DNA of 64,000 bases, from the NCBI GenBank assembly GCA_963755435.1, contig CAVWJX010000003.1, positions 1,178,001 to 1,242,000 of the forward strand. Reading direction: 5' to 3'. The DNA is from AP-15 sp963755435 (lineage in GTDB: Bacteria; Pseudomonadota; Alphaproteobacteria; ATCC43930; CGMCC-115725). Shown piece after piece: positions 41,298 through 51,520 of the stretch (position 1 is the first letter of the stretch; each line of letters begins with the position of its first letter). The translations under genes were made by a program, and so were the position numbers. The notes under the pieces are model-generated. The model was not told the origin of the DNA. It searched no databases and saw nothing but the letters and a program-made list of their open reading frames with translations.

Positions 41298-42527
41298 ACG
41301 GCCTCGCCGGCGCGGTGGCGGCGGAAGCCGGGCAGCGCCGCCGCCAGCAGCAGGGCGCCGACGATGCAGGCGAGCCCGCCGGAGACGATGGAGAACTCGG
41401 TGCTCACCGCGGTGGCCACCGCGCCGGCCTCCAGGTCGCCCACCCGGGGCCCGCCCTGGACCACCGCCATCTGGAACGAGGACATGCGGCTCCGGAGCTC
41501 CTCGGGGATGGAGGACATGAGCACGGTGTTGCGCAGCACGGCCGACACCACGTCCGCCCATCCTGCCACGCCCAGGAGGACCAGGGCCACGGCCAGGACG
41601 GAGGTCAGGCCGAACAGCGCGACGGCGGCGCCCCAGGCCATGACGGCCACGATGATGACCCACGCCTGGTGGCGGACGCGCGTCACCCAGCCGGTGGTCG
41701 CCGCCCCCAGCAGCGCGCCCGCCCCGGGCGCCGCGTAGAGCAGGCCGAGCGTGGCGGCCCCGCCGTGGAAGACCGTGTCGGCGAGCGCCGGGAAGAGGGC
41801 GCGCGGCATGCCGAAGACCATGGCGTTCACGTCGATCAGGTACACGCCCTGGAGGGCCTGGCGGCCCCTCAGGTAGCGGAGGCCCTCCATCACCGAGCCC
41901 AGGCCGGGCCGGGCGGCGCCGGCGGCCGGCGGGATGGGCGCCATGAGGGCCACCGAGGCGATGGTCACCACGAAGGTCAGGGCGTCGATCCCGTAGACCC
42001 ACTGGAGGTGGACGGCCCCGATGAGGAGGCCGGCGAGCGCCGGGCCGGCCACCGTGCCCACCTGGAAGACGATCTGCATGAAGGCGTAGGCCGGGGCCAG
42101 GAGGCGGGTGCCCACCAGTGTGGGCACCGCGGCGTTCCGGGCCGTGTTGGCGAAGCCGGTGAGCCCGGCACCCACCGCGCTCGACGACGTAGACGGCGGC
42201 CAGCGACGGGTGCGGCACCACCGAGTTGACGGCGAGCCCGGCGCTCGTGGCGGCCGAGAGCACCGACGCCACGAGCAGGAGGGTGCGGCGGTCCACGGCG
42301 TCGCCCACCGCCCCGCCCACCAGGGCCCCCACGATGAGGGGCACGAGCTGGACGATGCTGACCGCGCCGACCTGGAGGGACGAGTGGGTCATGCCGTAGA
42401 CCTGGTAGGGGATGGCCACCACGGTGAGCTGGTTGCCCACGGTGCCCACGAGCTGGCCGAAGAAGAGCAGGCGGAACTCCCGGCTCTCGCGCAGCGGCGT
42501 GAGGTCCACGAGGATCCGGCCCGGCAC
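41294..42527 (-). CDS. MFS transporter
   Basis: Twelve hydrophobic segments are expected and most are visible: FRLLFFGQLVGTVGNQLTVV, AVSIVQLVPLIVGALVGGA, LLLVASVLSAATSAGLAV, YGIDALTFVVTIASVALM, VLAVALVLLGVAGWADVVSA. GDAVDRRTLL is the conserved loop between helices 2 and 3. It resembles the enterobactin exporter/DUF894 group of MFS proteins. One frameshift near 42183. It is translationally coupled to the OYE gene (GTGA overlap), so the pair may process and move one compound. Confidence 0.88.
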
Positions 42528-42621
42528 CCGAGGCAGCCTACGGACGCGGCGCGCCGCTCCCGCCCACCGCCGTGGCCTGCCGCCTTGACCGCCCCGCGCC
42601 GCGGCGGCGAACCTCGGGCCC

Positions 42622-43591
42622 GTGGCCGGATCCTTCGCCAGGGACGTGACGGTGGAACCGGCCGGCGCCGGGCGCTACCGGGCGGTGCTCGACCACTCGT
42701 GGGACCTCCTCCCCCTGCCCCAGGGCGCGGTGGTGGCCGCCTTCGGCCTGCGGGCGGCGGAGGCGGAGGTGGCCCACCCCGAGCAGGTCCTGCGCACCTG
42801 CACCACGGCCTTCGCCGGGCAGGTGGCGGCCGGTGAGCTGGAGATCGAGGTCACGGTGCTCCGCCGCGGCCGGTCGGCCTCCCAGGTGCTGGCCGGGGTG
42901 CGCAACCGGGGCGCCGCATCGGGGCTCGCCACGGTGGCCGTCTTCGGCGGGCCGCGGCGGGGACCGTCGTTCGTGGACGTGGCACCGCCGCCGGTGCCGC
43001 CGCCGCAGGCCTGCCGCTCGTACCGGGACGCCCGCCCGCCCGAGGTCCCGGCGATGGAGCCACTGCCGTTCTGGGACCGGGTGGAGGCGCGGCACGGCCG
43101 TGGGCCACCCGCCGTGGGAGGAGCACGAGCCCGGGGCCTCGGACGTGGTCACCTGGCTCCGCTTCGAGGACCCGCCGCTCCTGGCCGACGGCACGATCGA
43201 CCCGCTGGCCCTCACCGTCCTGGCGGACCGGATGCCCGGCTCGGTGGGCGAGCGCCTCGGCCACCGGGGCGACCCGTGGTTCGCGCCGAGCGCCGACCTC
43301 ACCGTGCACCTGTTCTCGCCGGCCCGCGGCGGCTGGGTCCTGGCGCACGACCGGGCCCGCTGGGCCGGCGACGGCTGGGCCTCCGGCGAGACCACGCTGT
43401 GGGACGAGGACGGCCGCCCGGTGGCCTACGCCACGCAGATGATGTTCTTCACCTACCGGTCGGCGCCCGGCGACGGCGACATCCGGCCGAGCGCGTCGGC
43501 GGTGCCGAGGTCCCAGGGGGCGGGCCAGTCGTCGCCGCGGAGCAGCGCGTCGGTGCCGCCGTCCACGAAGAGCACCGAGCCGCAGCAGTAG
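42622..43591 (+). CDS. Acyl-CoA thioesterase, double hot-dog (TesB-like)
   Basis: Reads FARDVTVEPAGAGRYRAVLD, SWDLLPLPQGAVVAAFGLRA, then RRGRSASQVLAGVRNRGAAS and VTWLRFEDPPLLADGTIDP, ending with PSADLTVHLFSPARGGWVLA, RARWAGDGWASGETTLWDED and MMFFTYR, the pattern of TesB-like thioesterases with two hot-dog halves. The family hydrolyses acyl-CoA. One frameshift near 43100. The frame stays open to 43591, 139 bp into the convergent SDR gene; the real end is probably soon after FFTYR (about 43465). Confidence 0.8.
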
Positions 43592-44336
43592 CCGCCCTCC
43601 GGTCCCAGGAGCAGGGCCACGAGCGCCGCGATCTCCTCCGGCCGGCCGGGCCGGCCCACGGGGATGGGGAGCATGGCCGAGCAGCGGCGCCACCTCCGGG
43701 TCGGCCCGCCCCTCGGCCACCAGGGGGGTGTCCACCATGCCCGGGGCCACCGCGTTGAGGCGGATGCCGCTGCCGGCCCAGTCGGCCGTGACCGCCCGGC
43801 GGCGGACCCACCGGGCGATCGCCAGCTTGGTGGCGGGATAGGCGGCCATCGAGCCGGCGCCGTCGGCCAGGCGCCGAGCCGCGGCCTCGTCCCCGTCGAG
43901 GCAGGCCGCCGCCAGCGTCAGCCGGGACGCCGGGCTGGATGGTGGTCGGCGTTGGAGCTGACGGCCACGGCCGCCGGCCGGGGCGAGCGGGCCAGCAGCG
44001 GCCGGAGCCCCTCGATCAGCTCGACGGTGCCGAAGTAGTTGACCGAGGCCAGCGAGCGAGCCCGGCCGGCCCGGCGCCCCGGCCAGGCCGGCACAGGTCA
44101 CCAGGCCGTCGAGCCGGTCGCCGGCCAGCCTCGGCCACCGCCTCGACGGCGGCCGGCGCCCGGCCGACGGTGCCGAGGTCGGCCACCACGGTCGCGTCGC
44201 GGAGGTCGACTCCGATCACCCGGGCGCCCCCGCCGGCCAGCCGCCCGGCGCACGCCGCCCCTATCCCCGAGGCCGAGCCGGTGACCGCCACCACGGGCCG
44301 GGCGTCCGGGGCGCCGGCACCGCCCGCAGCCGTCAC
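43453..44336 (-). CDS. Short-chain dehydrogenase/reductase
   Basis: The N-terminal NAD(P) site reads VVAVTGSASGIGAACAGRLA and VIGVDLRDATVVADLG. VTCAGLAG, the active-site pair YPATKLAIARWVRR and IRLNAVAPGMVDTPLVAEGR follow, then PEEIAALVALLLGPEGGYCC and FVDGGTDAL. This resembles the 3-alpha-hydroxysteroid dehydrogenase/carbonyl reductase group. The substrate cannot be deduced. The gene has about five indels. It is directly downstream of an FMN-binding protein on the same strand. Confidence 0.9.
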
Positions 44337-44352
44337 GCGCCGCCTCCCGCCG

Positions 44353-45049
44353 TCACGTGTCTCCCGGCGCCGAGCCGGGCCGGCGCGGGTGCTCGGCGTA
44401 GGCGGGCGTGACCACGCCCAGGGGCAGCGGCCCGTCCGGGACCGGGGCCCCGGTGGCCAGCTGGACCGGCACCACGCCCGGCCCACACGGCGAGCGCCAG
44501 GTCCTCCTCGTCGTCCGAGCGGCGGCCCGGTGCGGACCTTGGCCGAGCCCTCGGTCGATCGGGAAGCGGACGATGAGGGTGGACCGCAGCTCGGCGGGCG
44601 TCGGGCCCGCGGGCGTCGGCGCTGCGCCCCGGGGCCATGTGGTCGAGCAGCGCCGCCGCCGCCACGAGCTGCTCCTCCTCGTCCTCGACCCGGCTGCCCC
44701 GGCCCAGCAGCATCACCGACCGGTAGTTCATCGAGTGGTGGAAGGCCGAGCGGGCCAGCACCAGGCCGTCGAGCAGGGTCACCGTGACGCAGGCCTCGAG
44801 CGCCGGCGGCCAGCGCCCGCAGCGTGCGGTTGGCCGCGGCGCCGTGGAGGTAGAGGACGTCGCCCACCCGGGCGTAGGCCATGGGCACGACGTAGGTGGT
44901 CCCGTCCTCGGTGAAGCCGACGTGGCAGAGCAGGCCCTCGTCGAGGACGGCGTCGCACGCGCGCCCAGTCGTCGTGGCCGCGCTCCCGCTTGCGGCGCAG
45001 GCGTCGTCGCGTGCGGGCCGGAGCCCGGCCGGGGCGGGCCGTGGTCCAC
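44353..45049 (-). CDS. Pyridoxamine 5'-phosphate oxidase-related FMN-binding protein (NimA-like)
   Basis: Reads LRRKRERGHDDWARACDA, LDEGLLCHVGFTEDGTTYVV, PMAYARVGDVLYLHGAAANR, VTLLDGLVLARSAFHHSMNY, RSVMLLGRGSRVEDEEEQL. The AFHHSMNYRSV stretch is typical of the split-barrel flavoproteins related to nitroimidazole reductase NimA. It ends YAEHPRRPGSAPGDT just before the SDR. The start is not secure; a GTG overlapping the end of the peroxiredoxin gene is proposed. Frames break in four places. Confidence 0.8.
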
Positions 45050-45062
45050 CGTCGCCGGCCGG

Positions 45063-45534
45063 TCAGCCTGGCGGCGTCGGACGGGCCGCGGAGCACCTCG
45101 AGGGCCCGGTCGGCGTGGGCGCGCATCGAGACCTCGGTGTGGATCACGTCGAGCAGCCGTGCGGTCGGTGTCGATCACGAAGGTGGTCCGGCGGTTCCCG
45201 AGCTTGGCCGATCGACCGCCGGGCGCCGAGCTCGCTCGGCCACCGTGTAGTCGGCGTCGGAGAGCAGCGGGTAGTCGAACCCGTGCTTGTCGGAGAACTG
45301 CTTCTGCTTGTCCACCTTGTCGGCGCTGATGCCCACCCGCTGGGCGCCCACGGCCGCGAACTCGGCCTTCAGGTCGCGGAAGTGGCAGCTCTCCTTGGTG
45401 CAGCCGTAGGTCATGGCCGCCGGGTAGAAGAACAGCACCACCGGCCCGTTGGCCAGGAGGTCGCTCAGGCGCCGGGGCGTGCCGTTCTCGTCCGGGCAGC
45501 TCGAAGTCCGGGACCAGGTCGCCCCTGGCTGCAC
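45063..45534 (-). CDS. Peroxiredoxin, PrxQ/Bcp type
   Basis: Reads NGTPRRLSDLLANGPVVLFF and YPAAMTYGCTKESCHFRDLK, where the first Cys is peroxidatic and the second, five residues on, is the resolving Cys of PrxQ/Bcp proteins. RVGISADKVDKQKQFSDKHG and FDYPLLSDADYTVAE follow. It reduces peroxides using thioredoxin. The C-terminus RTTFVIDTDRTLLDVIHTEV is readable across frames. The GTG gives MQPG; the TGA at 45063 is the best-fitting stop. Confidence 0.9.
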
Positions 45535-45582
45535 GTGGGCAGCGTACCGGCGGCCGCTCCGTGCCCGGGCGCCGGGCCGGGA

Positions 45583-46323
45583 TCAGGGCTCGAAGCGGAA
45601 GCCGACGCCGCGCACGGTCACCAGGTGGCGGGGGTGGGCCGGGTCGGGCTCGATCTTGCGCCGCAGCCGCTTCACGTGGGTGTCGAGGGTCCGGGTGTCG
45701 GAGAGGTCCTGGTCCCACCAGAGCCGGTCGATGCACCACTCCCGGGTGACCACCTGGCCGGCGTGGGACATGAGGAGGGCCAGGAGGTCGAACTCCTTGC
45801 GGGAGAGGTCGACCGGCTGCGCCGTCGACGGTGACCTCGCGCCGGCCGGTGTCCAGGCGGACCGGGCCGACCTGGACGATCTCCTCGCGTGGGCGCCGGC
45901 GTGGTGGCGCCCCGGCGCAGGACGGCCCGCATCCGGGCCACGAGCTCGCGGAGCCGGAACGGCTTGGCGACGTAGTCCGAGGCGCCGAGCTCCAGGCCGA
46001 GGACCACGTCGACCTCGGAGTCGCGGGCCGTGACCATGATGATCGGCACCGGGGCCAGCGCCCGCATGCGCTGGCACAGCTCGACGCCGGACTGGTCCGG
46101 GAGCATCACGTCGAGCAGGACGAGGTCGGGGTGGACCCGGTGGAAGAGGCGGAGGGCCTCGTGGCCGTCGGCGGCGAGCTCGACGGCGAACCCCTCGCGG
46201 GAGAGCCCCGAGGCCAGGGCCTGGCGGTAGGACTCCTCGTCGTCGACGACCAGCACCACCGGCCGGCTGTCGCGGCCGGGCCGGCTGGCCGGCTCCCGGG
46301 CCTCGATCGTCGGGCGTGGTCAC
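45583..46323 (-). CDS. OmpR/PhoB-family response regulator, orphan
   Basis: The receiver domain reads VVLVVDDEESYRQALASGLS, PDLVLLDVMLPDQSGVELCQ with the phospho-acceptor Asp, MVTARDSEVDVVLGLELGAS and DYVAKPFRLRELVARM. The winged helix gives LSRKEFDLLALLMSHAGQVV, WWDQDLSDTRTLDTHVKRLR and VRGVGFRFEP. It resembles RegX3-type regulators. No histidine kinase is adjacent. One shift near the N-terminus (46300) and one near 45890 and 45825. The GTG at 46323 gives a 20-residue lead-in; 46259 is an alternative start. Confidence 0.93.
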   Translation of the reverse strand: MTTPDDRGPGAGQPARPRQPAGGAGRRRRGVLPPGPGLGALPRGVRRRARRRRPRGPPPLPPGPPRPRPARRDAPGPVRRRAVPAHAGAGPGADHHGHGPRLRGRRGPRPGARRLGLRRQAVPAPRARGPDAGRPAPGRHHAGAHARRSSRSARSAWTPAGARSPSTAQPVDLSRKEFDLLALLMSHAGQVVTREWCIDRLWWDQDLSDTRTLDTHVKRLRRKIEPDPAHPRHLVTVRGVGFRFEP

Positions 46324-46347
46324 CGCCGGGTCCCCGGGCCGACCGGC

Positions 46348-46650
46348 TCAGGCCACGTCGTCCGGGAGCGGACGTGGGTCGGCGTGGCCGTGGGTGTCCG
46401 AGCGAGCTGCGAGGCGGCGGCGGAGGCCCGGGGGGAGCCCTTGCTCGCCGCCCCGGCGCGGCAGGTGCGTGAGCACCTGCGCGAGCGCCGCGCCGGTGCC
46501 CGGTGCCGGCGGGCAGGCACCGGGAACGCCACGACCGTGGCCGGGCCGGGGCGGGCCGAGCCAGGGACGCGTCCGCGGGCGTGGCTCGCGCCGGGCGCCG
46601 AGCGCCTGGCGCGAGCCCCGCTGGATGGCGGCACTCGCCATGCCTGGCAC
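46348..46650 (-). CDS. Hypothetical small Arg/Pro-rich protein
   Basis: A 100-residue open frame (MPGMASAAIQRGSRQALGAR at the start, DPRPLPDDVA at the end) on the same strand and 24 bp upstream of the response regulator. It has no domain I know, and its composition is what high-GC DNA yields by chance. The other strand holds nothing better across 46324-46799, so this stretch may simply be a long regulatory gap. Confidence 0.25.
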   Translation of the reverse strand: MPGMASAAIQRGSRQALGARREPRPRTRPWLGPPRPGHGRGVPGACPPAPGTGAALAQVLTHLPRRGGEQGLPPGLRRRLAARSDTHGHADPRPLPDDVA

Positions 46651-46799
46651 GGTACGGAAAGCCAGATGAACGGGCCGCGAAGCGGCCGCAACACCGAGAT
46701 GACCCTCAGGTGAACTCTTGGCTGCCTCGGCGGCACGGCTACGCCGCGCCGGTGGGAGGCGCCGGGGGCCGGGCCGCCGCAGCGAGGAGGGCGAGGCCG

Positions 46800-47298
46800 A
46801 TGACCGAGGCGATGGGGCACGGGGTGAAGCAGCGGGACGTCATCAGGATGACGCCCGAGGAGGTGGACGCCTTCCTGCAGGGGCGGCGGACGCATGACGA
46901 TGTGCACGGTCAACCACGACGGGTCGATCCACGCCGTGGCCATGTGGTACGGGTTCCTGGAGGGGTCGGTGGCCGTGGAGACCAAGGCCAAGTCGCAGAA
47001 GGTCCGCAACCTGCGCCGGGATCCCGCGGATGACCTGCCTCGTGGAGGACGGCGACACTACGAGGAGCTGCGGGGGGTGGAGCTGGTCGGCCGGGCGGAG
47101 ATCGTGGAGGACCCCGAGCGGATGTGGGCGCTCGGGGTCAGCGTGTTCGAGCGGTACACGGGGCCGTACACCGACGAGCTGCGCCCCCTCGTGGAGGCGA
47201 TGCTGCACAAGCGGGTGGTGGTGCGGCTGGAGGTGGAGCGCACGGTGAGCTGGGACCACCGCAAGCTCGGGCTGCCCTCCACCCGCCCGCCCGGGTAG
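46800..47298 (+). CDS. Pyridoxamine 5'-phosphate oxidase family (FMN/F420 split barrel)
   Basis: Reads RMTPEEVDAFLQGRRT, then CTVNHDGSIHAVAMWYGFLE with GSVAVETKAKSQKVRNLRRD, LVEDGDTYEELRGVELVGRA and VEDPERMWALGVSVFERYTG. The arrangement is that of actinobacterial PPOX-class enzymes that use FMN or F420. GAGGAGGG precedes the ATG. Two one-base shifts are present, near 46892 and 47025. Substrate unknown. Confidence 0.85.
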
Positions 47299-47337
47299 CG
47301 CCCCGGCCCCGCGCCGCGGCAGCGCCTAAGCTCGGAC

Positions 47338-47352
47338 CTGACGGCGCGTCAG
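47338..47352. promoter_or_regulatory. Inverted repeat upstream of the D-aminoacylase gene
   Basis: CTGACG-GCG-CGTCAG is a perfect 6-3-6 inverted repeat, 42 bp upstream of the ATG and just after a TAAGCT box at 47326 that could be a -10. The placement at +1 suits a TetR-like repressor. Confidence 0.45.
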
Positions 47353-47394
47353 AAACCGGGCGCCGGCTGCGGTCCCGCGCCCAGGAGGTCTCTC

Positions 47395-49157
47395 ATGCTC
47401 GACTACCTGATCCGTGGCGGCACGGTCGTCGACGGCACCGGCGCCCCGGCGCGCCAGGGCGACGTCGGCGTGCGGGACGGGCGCGATCGTGGCCGTCGGC
47501 GACGGTCGACGAGGACGGCGGCCGACGACGCTCGACGCCGACGGGCTCGTGGTGGCCCCGGGCTTCGTCGACCCCCACACCCACTACGACGCCCAGCTGT
47601 TCTGGGACCCGCTACGCCACCCCGTCGAACGTGCACGGGGTGACCACCGTGATCGGCGGCAACTGCGGCTTCACCCTCGCGCCCGCTGCGACGCCGAGGA
47701 CGCCGACTACCTGCGCCGGATGATGGCCAAGGTCGAGGGCATGCCGCTCGCCGCGCTCGAGACCGGGCGTGCCTGGAAGTGGGAGACCTTCGGCGAGTAC
47801 CTCGACCGGCTCGACGGGCAAGATCGGGCGTGAACGCCGGCTTCCTGGTCGGCCACTGCGCCCTGCGCCGCTACGTGATGGGCGCGGACGCGGTCGGCAA
47901 CGAGGCGGCCACCGACGAGCAGATCGACGAGATGGTGCGCTGCTGCACGAGTCGATCGAGGCCGGCGGCCTCGGCTTCTCGACCACGCTGTCGTCGCACG
48001 CACTCCGACGGCGACGGCAAGCCGGTCGCCGTCGCGCTGGGCCGACCGACGAGGAGCTGCTCGCCCTCTGCGAGGCGGTCGGCGAGCACGAGGGCACCAC
48101 GCTCGAGGGCATCGTCCAGGGCTGCCTCGACAAGTTCTCCGACGACGAGATCGAGCTGCTCGCCGACATGACCGCCGCCGCCGGCCGCCCGCTGAACTGG
48201 AACGTGCTCACCGTCGACGGCCGCGACGCCGGAGAAGGTCGCGCACCAGCTCGAGGCCGTCGACCGCGGCCGCGCGAGGCGGGCGGCCGCGTCGTCGCGC
48301 TGACCATGCCGACGCTGGTGCCCGATGAACATGAGCTTCCGCACCTTCTGCGCGCTGTACCTCATCCCGGGCTGGGGCGACGTCCTCGGCCTGCCGGTCC
48401 CCGAGCGGATCGCGACGCTGCAGCGACCCCGAGATCCGCGACGAGATGCTGCGAGCGGGCCAACAGCCCCGAGGCCGGCGTCTTCCGCCGCCTCGCCGAC
48501 TTCGGCCGACTACGTCATCGGCGACACCTACTCGCCGAGGCCAACGAGGGCCTCAAGGGCCGCGAGCGTCGCCGACATCGCCGCCGAGCGCGGCGAGCGA
48601 CCCGTTCGACGACGCTGCGTCGACATCGTCGATCGCCGACGAGCTGCGGACGGTGCTGTGGCCCATGCCCACCGACAACGACGACGGCGAGCTGGGAGCT
48701 GCGGCGCCGAGGCCTGGGAGCGACCCGCGGGCCATGCTCGGCGGCTCCGACGCCGGCGCCCACCTCGACCGCATGTGCGGCGCGCCCTACCCCACCCGCG
48801 TTCCTCGGCGACTGCCTGCGCGGCCGCAAGCTGCGTCCCGCTCGAGCGGGCGGTGCAGATGATGACCGACGAGCCGGCCGAGCTCTTCGGCCTGCGCGAG
48901 CGCGGCCGGCTGGCCGAGGGCTACCGGGCCGACATCGCTCGTGTTCGACCCCGAGACCGTCGGCTCCGAGACGGCCCGCCTGGTGCACGACCTCCCCGGC
49001 GGGACGCCCCGGCTCACCGCCGGGTCGCAGGGCGTGGTGCGGGTGCTCGTCAACGGCGCGGAGACCGTGGTGGACGGCGAGCCGACGGGCGCCGCTCCCG
49101 GGCGCCCTCGTCCGGTCGGGGAGGGACACGTACTCGGTGGTGCCGTCGCCGGCCTGA
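47395..49157 (+). CDS. N-acyl-D-amino-acid deacylase family amidohydrolase
   Basis: A metal-dependent hydrolase of about 580 residues. It opens LDYLIRGGTVVDGTGAPARQ, the metal motif is in GLVVAPGFVDPHTHYDAQLF with HxH, then VHGVTTVIGGNCGFTLAPAA, EYLDRLDGKIGVNAGFLVGH and AALRRYVMG-like sequence, AAGRPLNWNVLTVDGRDA and AMLGGSDAGAHLDRMCGAP. The end reads VVRVLVNGAETVVDGEPTG. AGGAGG precedes the ATG. The gene has many indels, all in conserved stretches, so these are probably errors. Related enzymes deacylate D-amino acids, but distant members act on other amides. Confidence 0.88.
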
Positions 49158-49203
49158 CGCCGGGGGGCGACCCCCACCGGCGCCCTCGCCCGTGCCCTCG
49201 CCG

Positions 49204-49661
49204 CTAGTCCTCGCCGTCCCGCGCCCGCCGGTCCCGGTGGCCGTCCCGGCGGCGGAAGGAGTCCGCCACGAGGCCGAGCCCGATGCCGAGCAGCCACACG
49301 TCCTTGGCGATCGCCGTGCCCTGCTGGCTGGGACGGACGCTGCCCTCCCGGCGCATCCCCGGGGTCCTGGCGTAGAGGCCGAGGAGGCCGCGGCGAACGC
49401 GGCCAGGCCCAGGCCCGCCGTCCGGTCGCTCACGAACGCAGGAGCAGGGCTCCGCCCAGCCGCGACCTCGCCCACGGCGAGCGCCTTGGTGAACTGGGGC
49501 GGCGGCACGTCGGCCAGGAACGGGTAGGTGCCCTTGGCCATGCCGTGCACGCCGGCGGCGTGCTCCGCGTCGGCCTGCAGCTTGTCGAGGCCGGCGCTCA
49601 GGATGAAGGCCCCGGCAACGATGCGCTCGGGCAGGTTGGCAATGCGGGTGCGGTGAGCCAT
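49204..49661 (-). CDS. DoxX-like membrane protein
   Basis: About 152 residues with four predicted helices: ANLPERIVAGAFILSAGLDK, PPQFTKALAVGEVAAGGALL, TAGLGLAAFAAGLLGLYA and DVWLLGIGLGLVADSF. The start MAHRTRIANLPERIVAG and the conserved FILSAG are typical of DoxX family proteins, some of which belong to membrane oxidoreductase complexes. It converges with the deacylase gene. Two shifts occur near 49440 and 49385. Confidence 0.75.
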
Positions 49662-50001
49662 GCCCCGACCGTACCCGGGCCGGCGGCCGCCCATGCCGGC
49701 GCCGGCGCGGCTGGCCTGCGCCGGCGCTGCCGGGCCGAGGCGTGTGGAACCCCCGGCGGGATCGTCCCGGAGGTGCCGTGCGGACGGGCCCCTGATCGGC
49801 GGTGATCGGGGACTTCCGGCCCTTCCGGCGCCCGGCTGGCGCTCGCAGACTGTGGTGGTGGAAGCTCGACGGCGGTCGGCGGGGCCCACGGCGGGAGGCG
49901 GGAGCAGTGGTGACGGTGCAGTGGTCCACCGGGGGAGAGGTGGGTGCCGGCGGGGGTCCGGCACGCCCGGGGGCGCCACGGCCGGTCCGGAGGGGGCGGC
50001 C
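49662..50001. promoter_or_regulatory. 340-bp gene-free region with a DosR-like box
   Basis: No convincing gene lies in this region. At 49806-49825 the sequence TCGGGGACTTCCGGCCCTTC resembles the DosR/DevR operator (consensus TTSGGGACTWWAGTCCCSAA), matching at about 13 of 20 positions, mostly GGGGACT and CCC. It is about 180 bp upstream of the small gene that precedes a GAF histidine kinase. Confidence 0.35.
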
Positions 50002-50325
50002 GTGTACGCCGACCTGCTGAAGGCGGCCGTCGAGCTGGAGGACCCCACGTCGGCGCTGCCGACCGTGGAGCTGGTGCGCGAGGTGGCCCGGCCGCTCGGT
50101 CCGGGCGGGGAGGCGCGCGGGCGCACGGACGTGGCGACCGCCGTGGCCGACCAGCTCCGCTACGACGCCCGCCTGGTGCAGCTCTGCCGCCGGGTCGGCA
50201 TCGACGTGGACCTGGCGGCCTTCGGTCGCCCCACGGTGGAGCGGGGCCGCCTCAGGGCGGCCCTGGCGGAGCTGGGGGTCCTGCCGGCCGGGGACGTCCT
50301 CCCCACGGGGACAGCCGCGGGCTGA
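50002..50325 (+). CDS. Hypothetical protein upstream of the GAF kinase
   Basis: A 107-residue protein that I do not recognise. It is helical: VYADLLKAAVELEDPTSALP, TVELVREVARPLGPGGEAR, ATAVADQLRYDARLVQLCRR, FGRPTVERGRLRAALAELG. The GTG has GGAGGGGG upstream and the frame is clean, with coding-like third-position GC. It precedes the kinase by 46 bp on the same strand. Confidence 0.6.
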   Translation: MYADLLKAAVELEDPTSALPTVELVREVARPLGPGGEARGRTDVATAVADQLRYDARLVQLCRRVGIDVDLAAFGRPTVERGRLRAALAELGVLPAGDVLPTGTAAG

Positions 50326-50357
50326 CCGCGCCGGGAGCCGGCCGGGGCAGGGCGGCG

Positions 50358-50363
50358 TAGGAT
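50358..50363 (+). promoter_or_regulatory. -10-like box of the GAF kinase, leaderless
   Basis: TAGGAT ends 8 bp before the GTG of the kinase gene without a ribosome binding site. Confidence 0.4.
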
Positions 50364-50371
50364 GCCAGCGC

Positions 50372-51515
50372 GTGTCCTTCAGGGGGATCGACGATCCCGT
50401 CCTGCTCCGCCGGCTGATGACGGCGGTGCTGCTGATCGAGGCGGACCTGGAGATGCCCGTCCTGCTCGAGCATCTGGTCGAGGAGGCCCGGGACGTTGAC
50501 CGGTGCCCGTTTCGGGGCGCTCGGCATGCTCGACGAGGACGGGGCCGCGCTGGCCGAGTTCGTGACGGCGGGGCTCTCGCCCGAGGAGGAGGTGGTCGGG
50601 CCCCGACCACGGGCAGGGGGTGCTCGGCACGCTGATCTCGGGCCCGCGGCCGCTGCGGGTGCCGGACATCCGGGCCCACCCCGACAGCTTCGGGATCCCG
50701 GCCCACCACCCGCCGATGACGTCGTTCCTCGGCGTGCCCGTCAAGGTCCGCGACGAGGTCTACGGCAATCTCTACCTGACCGAGAAGATCGGGGGGCCGG
50801 AGTTCACCACGGTCGACGAGGCCTGGTCGAGGCGCTGGCGATGGCCGCGGGCATCGCCATCGAGAACGCGCGCCTCCACGCCCGGGTCCAGGAGCTGGCG
50901 GTGCTCGACGACCGTGACCGGATCGCCCGGGACCTGCACGACGCGGTGATCCAGCGGCTCTTCGCCGTGGGCCTCTCGATCCAGGGGTTGGTGAGGACCG
51001 CCACCAGCCCGGAGCGGGCGGCCCGCCTGTCCAAGGCGGTCACCGAGATCGACGACGTCATCCGCCAGATCCGCGCCACCATCTTCGAGCTCGGCCTGAG
51101 CTTCGGGGAGGAGCGGCTGCGGGTGCAGGTGCTCTCGCTGCTGCGCGAGCTCTCCGGCGTGGTGGGCTTCGAGGTGCCGGTGCGGTTCGAGGGCCCCGTG
51201 GACGCCGCCGTTCCCGACGAGGTGGGGGAGCACCTGGTGGTGGTGGTGCGAGAGGCGGTCACCAACGTGGGCCGGCATGCGCAGGCCTCGGCGGCGTCGG
51301 TGCTGGTGGCCGTGGACGGGGGAACCTGCACGGTCGAGGTGGTGGACAACGGTGTCGGCGCCGCGGCCGCCGGCGCGGGGCGGTCCGGCGAGGGCGGCCT
51401 GGGCCTGCCGAACCTCCGCAGGAGGGCGGCCAAGCTCGGCGGCGACCTCGTGGTGGACGAGGCCGAGGGCGGGGGGACCCGGCTCGTCTGGCGCGTGCCC
51501 CTGCCTTCCGCCTGA
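50372..51515 (+). CDS. GAF-domain histidine kinase of the DevS/NarX type
   Basis: An N-terminal GAF domain reads LEMPVLLEHLVEEARDLTGA, RFGALGMLDEDG, HHPPMTSFLGVPVKVRDEVY and GNLYLTEKIGGPEFTTVDEA. The HisKA_3 phosphotransfer helix reads VLDDRDRIARDLHDAVIQRL with the phospho-accepting His, and the ATPase domain reads VVREAVTNVGRHAQASAASV and VDNGVGAAA. This organisation matches DevS/DosT-like kinases, but only one GAF is present and no heme ligand can be assigned. Its partner should be a NarL-type regulator; none is in the window. Shifts near 50495, 50605 (insertions) and 50823 (deletion). Confidence 0.93.
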
Positions 51516-51520
51516 CGCCG

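Noticed and set aside
45583..51515. A two-component pair formed by the response regulator at 45583 and the kinase at 50372
   Set aside because: The regulator is OmpR-type and the kinase is of the HisKA_3 class that partners NarL-type regulators; they are also divergent and 4 kb apart.
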